This document shows positions 57,866 to 64,000 of a stretch of DNA of 64,000 bases, one piece after another. The DNA is from Anaerostipes sp. (GTDB lineage: Bacteria > Bacillota > Clostridia > Lachnospirales > Lachnospiraceae), in contig JAQWFL010000014.1 in assembly GCA_028704435.1 (NCBI GenBank), positions 1 through 64,000 on the forward strand, in the 5' to 3' direction. Position 1 is the first letter of the stretch. Each line of letters opens with the position of its first letter. A program made the position numbers and the translations under genes. The notes below the pieces were generated by a model. That model saw nothing but the letters and a program-made list of their open reading frames with translations, ran no database searches and was not told the DNA's origin.

Positions 57866-60800
57866 TTATTTGTTCATATTTTTTTCTGCTGCTGAGAGCA
57901 TTAATTTAAGTCGATTAATCTGGTTTACTTCACTTGCACCTGGATCATAATCAATGGCTACGATGTTTGAATCAGGAAATGCCTGACGAATTTCTTTGAT
58001 AACACCTTTTCCAACAACATGGTTTGGTAAACAAGCAAATGGCTGTGTACAAACTATATTTGGTGCACCGCTGTGGATTAACTCAATCATTTCACCGGTT
58101 AAGAACCATCCTTCCCCTGTTTGATTTCCAATGGAAACAAAAGGTTTTGCATACTCAGCCAAATCTTTAATGTATGCAGGTGGTTCAAAGCGTGTGCTCT
58201 TAGATAGTTCTTTTCGAAGAGTTTTCCTGTATTGTTCCACAAGCCAAATGGCTGAGTTGGACATAATGGCTGTCTTCTTAGATTTTCCAAGATAGCGGTA
58301 TTTAAAGTTACTGTTGTAGAAACTGTACATGAAGAAATCAAGTAAATCTGGAACAACAGCTTCAGCACCTTCACGTTCTAAGACTTCCACTAAATGGTTA
58401 TTGGCATCTGGAAGGAATTTAACAAGAATTTCTCCAACAATACCAACACGAGGTTTCTTTTCATCTGTAATGGGAATACGATCAAAGTCACGTATAATAT
58501 TTTTGATATTCTTTTGGAAAGTTCTAAAATTTCCTTTTTTAAGATCACGTTTGCATCTGGCCTCCCACTGTTTATGGAGTTTGTTTACAGAACCTTTCTT
58601 TACTTCGTAAGGTCTTGTACGGTAAACGACTCTCATGAAAATATCCCCATAAATAATTGCCTGTACTGCACGATTTAAAAGTGGGAGAGATAGACTAAAT
58701 CCACTGTTACGCTCAATACCCTGAGTACTAATACCGATAACTGGAATATTCTTAAATCCAGCCTTTTCAAGAGCCCGTCGAATAAAGCTGATATAGCTTG
58801 TTGCACGACAACCACCACCAGTCTGGGAAATTGCAAGTGCGATTTTGTTTGTATCATATCGCCCAGATAAAAGTGCATTCATTAATTGTCCAATGACAAT
58901 CAAAGAAGGGTAGCAAGCATCATTGTTTACATATTTTAATCCTGTATTTACATCCTTCATTCCGCCCTGAGGTAAAATCTCAATATTGTATCCTACGGAT
59001 TCTAGAGCTGGTTGTAACAAATTAAAATGAATTGGAGACATTTGAGGAACTAAAATTGTATAGTCCTTTGCCATTTCTTTTGTAAATTCAATTCGTTTCA
59101 TTGCTGCAGATACTGGTTTTGGTTCGATTTTATGTTTTTTACGAACACGAACAGCACTGATAAGGGAACGAATACGGATCCTTGCAGCACCTAAATTGTT
59201 CACTTCATCAATCTTAAGAACTGTATAGATACGTCCAGACTTTGTCAAAATTTCATTGACAGTGTCGGTGGTAACTGCATCTAGTCCACATCCAAATGAA
59301 TTTAATTGGATAACCTCTAACTGTTTATTTGATTTTGCATAGTTTGCAGCGGCATATAGTCTTGAGTGGTACATCCATTGATCAGATACATTTAACGGAC
59401 GGTCAACTTTTGATAAATGAGAAATTGAATCCTCAGTTAATACTGCAATTCCGTAAGATGTAATCAATTCTGGGATTCCATGATTGATTTCTGGATCAAT
59501 ATGATACGGTCTTCCGCAAAGGACAATACCTGTCTTTCCTGTCTCAGCAAGGTATGCTAATACTTCTTCTCCTTTTTGACGAATATCCTTCTTGCTTTGT
59601 TCTGATTCTTCATAAGCAGCACGAACTGCTTTTTTCATTTCAGATAAGGAAATATGGTAACGTTCATCAAATTCTTCTACTAATCTTGGTGATAAAGCAT
59701 CTTCATTATCAAGAGCAAGGAATGGATTCATGAAATGAATAGTATCATCCTTTAATTCTTCCATATTGTTCTTAATGTTTTCTGCATAAGAAGTTACAAT
59801 AGGACAGTTGTAATGATTATTCGCTTCCTGGGTTTCGTTTTGCTCAAATGGAATACAAGGATAGAAAATATCTTTAATGCCTTGTTTTAGCAGCCACATA
59901 ACGTGACCATGAGCTAACTTTGCTGGATAACATTCTGACTCGCTTGGAATTGATTCAATTCCCAATTCGTAAATCTTACGAGAAGAATCAGGAGAAAGTT
60001 CAACCCTGAAGCCAAGCTTCGTAAATAATGTATGCCAGAATGGATAATTTTCATATAAGTTTAATACCCGAGGAATTCCAATGACTCCACGAGGTGCTTC
60101 TTCTTTTGGTAAAGATGGATAATCAAACATACGATGTAATTTATATTCATATAAGTTTGGAACATCTTCGTTCTTTCTTTCGCCGCCAGCACCACGTTCA
60201 CAACGGTTTCCAGTAACAAAACGACGGTTGTTTGAGAACTTATTAATGGTCAATAGACAATGGTTGGTACATCCCTTACAACGAGTCATAGATGAATCTG
60301 TTGTCATAGACAAAATCTCTTCCATAGGAATCATAGTAGATACTTTAGGTTCCATCTCATAACGTTCTCTTGCAATTAAAGCTGCTCCAAAGGCACCCAT
60401 AATACCGGCGATATCTGGACGAATTGCATCACATCCAGAAATTCTTTCAAAACTGCGAAGAACTGCATCGTTGTAGAAAGTTCCACCTTGCACAACAATA
60501 TGTGAACCAAGGTCTTTTGGATCTGTTAATTTAATTACTTTTAGTAAGGCATTTTTAATAACAGAATAAGCAAGTCCTGCAGAGATATCTCCAACACTGG
60601 CACCTTCTTTTTGTGCTTGTTTTACTTTTGAGTTCATAAATACCGTACATCTAGAACCTAAATCAATTGGTGTCTTTGATGTAAGTGCAACTTTTGCGAA
60701 TTCTTGAACTGTATGGTTTAGTGATTTTGCGAATGTTTCAATAAAAGAACCACATCCAGAAGAGCAGGCTTCATTTAACATAACATTATCAACTACACCA

Positions 60801-62086
60801 TTCTTGATTTTGATACACTTCATATCCTGTCCACCAATATCTAAGATACAGTCAACCTTTGGATCAAAGAAAGCAGCAGCATAATAGTGAGCAATGGTTT
60901 CAACTTCACCAAAGTCTAAGTTTAGAGCCGCCTTGATTAAGTGTTCTCCGTATCCAGTAGAACAAGAAGAACGAATGATAGCATCCTTTGGAAGGGTTTC
61001 ATCAATTTCATGTAAGGCAGCAATGGTTGCCTTTAATGGACTTCCGTTGTTATTGTTGTAATAACTATATAATAATTCACCCTTTGTTCCTACTAATGCA
61101 ACTTTTGTTGTAGTAGAACCAGCATCAATTCCAAGGAAACAATCTCCATGATATGTAGAAATATCTCCTCTTGTTACAACGTGGCGGTTATGTGCTTTAA
61201 GGAAACTTTCATATTCTTGTTCGCTTTCAAAAAGTGGTTCTAAGCGGTCAATTTCCTGACTTAATATAATCTTCTCATTAAAATGCTTGAGCAAATCTTC
61301 AAAGTTTGTTGTAACAGAATCTTTTGAGTTTAAAGCAGCTCCAACGGCAGCAAATAAATGAGAATGTGTTGGTGCAATCACTGCTTCGTCTTCTAGTTCA
61401 AGAGTTCGGATAAATGCTTCTTTTAACTCTGAAAGGAAGTGAAGAGGTCCACCTAAAAATGCTACATTTCCACGGATTGGTTTTCCACAGGCCAATCCAC
61501 TAATTGTCTGGTTTACAACAGCCTGGAAAATAGAAGCAGATAAGTTTTCTTTTGTTGCTCCTTCATTAATAAGAGGCTGAATATCAGTCTTTGCAAATAC
61601 TCCGCATCGGGCAGCAATTGGGTAAATAGTATCGTAATTTTTTGCGTATTCATTTAAACCTGAAGCATCAGTTTGTAACAAAGAAGCCATCTGGTCAATG
61701 AAAGAACCAGTACCTCCTGCACAGACACCATTCATTCTCTGGTCGATTCCATTGGTAAAATAAATAATCTTTGCATCTTCTCCACCTAACTCAATAGCTA
61801 CATCGCATTGAGGTGCATAGTCTTGAAGGGCAGTTGATACACACACAACTTCCTGACAGAATGGAATCTCCAAATAAGAGGAAATAGATAATCCTCCAGA
61901 GCCAGTGACTGTGGGTGCAAATGTTGTTTCTCCGATTTGATCTTTTGCTTTTTTTAGTAATGATGCAAGTGTTTCCTGTATATTAGCAAAATGACGTTCA
62001 TAATCGGAAAATAAAATATTATGTTGTTCATCGATAACTGCAACTTTAACAGTTGTAGATCCGATGTCAATTCCTAAACGTTTCAT
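57866..62086 (-). CDS. Acyl-CoA dehydratase activase-related fusion (two BadF/HgdC-type ASKHA domains plus DUF2229-like and C-terminal domains)
   Basis: Two ASKHA phosphate-1 motifs ([27 protein letters not shown]), [21 protein letters not shown]; 1406 aa. Confidence 0.9.
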   Translation of the reverse strand: MKRLGIDIGSTTVKVAVIDEQHNILFSDYERHFANIQETLASLLKKAKDQIGETTFAPTVTGSGGLSISSYLEIPFCQEVVCVSTALQDYAPQCDVAIELGGEDAKIIYFTNGIDQRMNGVCAGGTGSFIDQMASLLQTDASGLNEYAKNYDTIYPIAARCGVFAKTDIQPLINEGATKENLSASIFQAVVNQTISGLACGKPIRGNVAFLGGPLHFLSELKEAFIRTLELEDEAVIAPTHSHLFAAVGAALNSKDSVTTNFEDLLKHFNEKIILSQEIDRLEPLFESEQEYESFLKAHNRHVVTRGDISTYHGDCFLGIDAGSTTTKVALVGTKGELLYSYYNNNNGSPLKATIAALHEIDETLPKDAIIRSSCSTGYGEHLIKAALNLDFGEVETIAHYYAAAFFDPKVDCILDIGGQDMKCIKIKNGVVDNVMLNEACSSGCGSFIETFAKSLNHTVQEFAKVALTSKTPIDLGSRCTVFMNSKVKQAQKEGASVGDISAGLAYSVIKNALLKVIKLTDPKDLGSHIVVQGGTFYNDAVLRSFERISGCDAIRPDIAGIMGAFGAALIARERYEMEPKVSTMIPMEEILSMTTDSSMTRCKGCTNHCLLTINKFSNNRRFVTGNRCERGAGGERKNEDVPNLYEYKLHRMFDYPSLPKEEAPRGVIGIPRVLNLYENYPFWHTLFTKLGFRVELSPDSSRKIYELGIESIPSESECYPAKLAHGHVMWLLKQGIKDIFYPCIPFEQNETQEANNHYNCPIVTSYAENIKNNMEELKDDTIHFMNPFLALDNEDALSPRLVEEFDERYHISLSEMKKAVRAAYEESEQSKKDIRQKGEEVLAYLAETGKTGIVLCGRPYHIDPEINHGIPELITSYGIAVLTEDSISHLSKVDRPLNVSDQWMYHSRLYAAANYAKSNKQLEVIQLNSFGCGLDAVTTDTVNEILTKSGRIYTVLKIDEVNNLGAARIRIRSLISAVRVRKKHKIEPKPVSAAMKRIEFTKEMAKDYTILVPQMSPIHFNLLQPALESVGYNIEILPQGGMKDVNTGLKYVNNDACYPSLIVIGQLMNALLSGRYDTNKIALAISQTGGGCRATSYISFIRRALEKAGFKNIPVIGISTQGIERNSGFSLSLPLLNRAVQAIIYGDIFMRVVYRTRPYEVKKGSVNKLHKQWEARCKRDLKKGNFRTFQKNIKNIIRDFDRIPITDEKKPRVGIVGEILVKFLPDANNHLVEVLEREGAEAVVPDLLDFFMYSFYNSNFKYRYLGKSKKTAIMSNSAIWLVEQYRKTLRKELSKSTRFEPPAYIKDLAEYAKPFVSIGNQTGEGWFLTGEMIELIHSGAPNIVCTQPFACLPNHVVGKGVIKEIRQAFPDSNIVAIDYDPGASEVNQINRLKLMLSAAEKNMNK

Positions 62087-62243
62087 CTTTGGTCCCTACT
62101 TTCTTAACATATTTCTGAGCATACCTATTATAAGGGAAAGAATTTAAAATGACAAGGTATTAAATTTAGATTATTATATAGAAGAAAAAATCCTGTATCA
62201 AAAGAATACAGAATGCATAGACTAAAGAAAAAGGGAAATCAAA

Positions 62244-62594
62244 ATGAATTCAAACCAAGAAACAAGGTGCAGTGGTGTCATTCATGTCATCAAGGATAAA
62301 GAAACTTTATATCAAATTGCACAAGATTATAATGTGACTGTAAGAGATATTATGAGGCAAAATCCATTTGTAAACATATATAATCTACAGATAGGAGATG
62401 AACTTTGTATTCCAACAGCAAAACCGGTAATTGGTGGTGCTTATGTTCCGTATGTAGTAAAAGAAGGGGACACACTCCAGTCGATTTTAACGAAACAGAA
62501 CCTAACCTATGAAAAACTTGCCAGAGCAAATAAGAAAGTGAGAATGCTTACTCTGCCAGTTGGGACAGTCCTTCTAATTGACAAAGAGAAATGA
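62244..62594 (+). CDS. Protein with two LysM domains
   Basis: VIKDKETLYQIAQDYNVTVRDIMRQNPFVNIYNLQIGDELCIP; YVVKEGDTLQSILTKQNLTYEKL. Confidence 0.85.
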   Translation: MNSNQETRCSGVIHVIKDKETLYQIAQDYNVTVRDIMRQNPFVNIYNLQIGDELCIPTAKPVIGGAYVPYVVKEGDTLQSILTKQNLTYEKLARANKKVRMLTLPVGTVLLIDKEK

Positions 62595-62715
62595 GTTCTT
62601 TATAATGAGGATTGTATTTGGGTTTTAGAATCAAAGAGGATATCAGATGTGGGTGAACTCTCATCTGATATTATCTTTTTACATTTTATCTAAATAACGG
62701 ATAAAGGAGCGTATC

Positions 62716-63648
62716 ATGTTAAAGATTTTTCGTACCATGGATGATCAAATAAATGAAATAAGTGAAGTTGTGGATGGATGCTGGATTTCTATGGTTGATC
62801 CTACAGCGGCAGAGCTTCTTGATATTTCCAAAGAGTATAAGATTGACCTGGATCACCTAAAGGCACCACTGGATGAGGCGGAACGTTCTCGTATAGAGGT
62901 AGAAGACGATTATATTTTAATTATTGTGGATATTCCAGTGATTTCAAAGCGAAAAGAAAAAGACTTCTTTATGACAGTTCCATGCGGAATTATTTTGCTG
63001 GACAAGTGCATTATTACGGTTTGTCTGGAAGAAACACCGATTTTAGGGCGTTTTCGAGATGGATTGGTTCGTGGATTTTGGACATTTAAGAAAACAAGAT
63101 TTATTTTGCAGATTTTGTATCGTAATGCCTCTTTATACCTTCAGTATCTACGAGTGATTGACAAAAAGAGTGACGAGATTGAAAAGCAGCTTCATATTTC
63201 AACGAAGAACGAGGAACTGATAGATTTGCTTGAATTAGAAAAGAGTCTAGTTTACTTTTCCACATCTCTGCGTGGAAATGAATTAGTTTTGGAACGTTTG
63301 ATAAAGATGGACAAGATTAAACAATATCCAGAAGATGAAGAATTGCTAGATGACGTTATTATAGAGAATAAACAGGCCATTGAGATGTCTGATATTTATA
63401 GTAATATTTTAAGTGGAACTATGGATGCCTATGCATCGGTTATTTCAAATAACTTGAATATAGTCATGAAAGTATTAGCAGTGATTACAATTGTTATGTC
63501 AATCCCGACAATGATTGCCAGCTTTTGGGGGATGAATGTTCCAGTACCATTTGCAAAAAGTCCATATGGGTTTTTTGGACTTGTAGGTGCTTCCATTGTT
63601 TTGACACTTATTGGAGGCTTTATATTAGGAAGAAAACAGACGTTTTAA
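62716..63648 (+). CDS. CorA-family magnesium transporter
   Basis: Two C-terminal TM with FWGMNV (GMN motif). Confidence 0.9.
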   Translation: MLKIFRTMDDQINEISEVVDGCWISMVDPTAAELLDISKEYKIDLDHLKAPLDEAERSRIEVEDDYILIIVDIPVISKRKEKDFFMTVPCGIILLDKCIITVCLEETPILGRFRDGLVRGFWTFKKTRFILQILYRNASLYLQYLRVIDKKSDEIEKQLHISTKNEELIDLLELEKSLVYFSTSLRGNELVLERLIKMDKIKQYPEDEELLDDVIIENKQAIEMSDIYSNILSGTMDAYASVISNNLNIVMKVLAVITIVMSIPTMIASFWGMNVPVPFAKSPYGFFGLVGASIVLTLIGGFILGRKQTF

Positions 63649-63660
63649 GAAAGGTTATAT

Positions 63661-64000
63661 ATGAATTGGTTAAATAAATTAGAACAAAAGTATGGTAGAT
63701 ATGCAATTTCAGGATTGCCAAAGATTATTATTGTATTATATGCAGCAGGATTTTTGATATCAATTGTTGCACCAAATGCATATGGATATTTCGAGTTGAA
63801 TCCTTATTTGATTTTGCATGGACAAGTTTGGAGATTATTTACGTTTTTGATGATAGCACCGACAACAAATTTCATTTTTGTAGTTTTTGTGTTAATGTTT
63901 TATTATAGTATAGCAACTTCTTTAGAGATGGTATGGGGAAGTTTCCGATTCATGATGTATTATCTGATTGGAGTTGTGGGAACAATTTTTGGAGCTTTCC
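63661..64000 (+). CDS. Rhomboid-like/DUF1751-like membrane protein, truncated by the window edge
   Basis: MNWLNKLEQKYGRYAISGLPKIIIVLYAAGFLISIV...LILHGQVWRLFTFLMIAPT, open to the window end. Confidence 0.6.
   Translation, partial: MNWLNKLEQKYGRYAISGLPKIIIVLYAAGFLISIVAPNAYGYFELNPYLILHGQVWRLFTFLMIAPTTNFIFVVFVLMFYYSIATSLEMVWGSFRFMMYYLIGVVGTIFGAF

Noticed and set aside
1-64000. CRISPR array
   Set aside because: No regularly spaced repeats seen on reading; the repeated elements found are two or three scattered RHS scars without regular spacing

Overview
The window is an AT-rich Firmicutes chromosome segment, probably Lachnospiraceae/Clostridia (inferred from gene content). Main parts: (1) 1-~8978, the right end of an integrated prophage or phage-derived element (TerS-like, PAPS-reductase remnant, small phage ORFs, DNA methyltransferase, dUTPase, excisionase, tyrosine integrase) abutting the 3' end of a tRNA-Thr(GGT). 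(2) ~9.3-36 kb, several very large sensory proteins (hybrid histidine kinases and two tandem REC-GGDEF-EAL-REC-GGDEF proteins). Interspersed are a PflD/YbiW-like glycyl radical enzyme with its activase, nadA-nadB-niaR, a nitrilase-family amidase and trpS. (3) 37.3-41.4 kb, a canonical Rrf2-nifS-nifU-mnmA block. (4) ~41.4-48.3 kb, a gene-poor region with degraded RHS-core scars, small membrane proteins and two ankyrin proteins, read here as an eroded RHS toxin/orphan-immunity locus. (5) 48.3-52.9 kb, a two-component system, a Sir2-like protein, hisH-hisF and a DUF1294 protein. (6) 53.2-57.8 kb, a divergent carbon-monoxide-dehydrogenase-like protein in an apparent operon with a NitT/TauT-type ABC transporter. 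It has a His-rich N-terminal extension and lacks one canonical C-cluster cysteine. A 1406-aa acyl-CoA-dehydratase-activase (archerase-type) fusion is convergent to it. The strongest candidates for new biology are the CODH-like/ABC module and the RHS scar/orphan-immunity region. Also notable: a kinase gene split by one in-frame TAG, and a chimeric PAPS reductase lacking its PP-loop. All family assignments come from reading the sequence and memory of family motifs; no database search was run.
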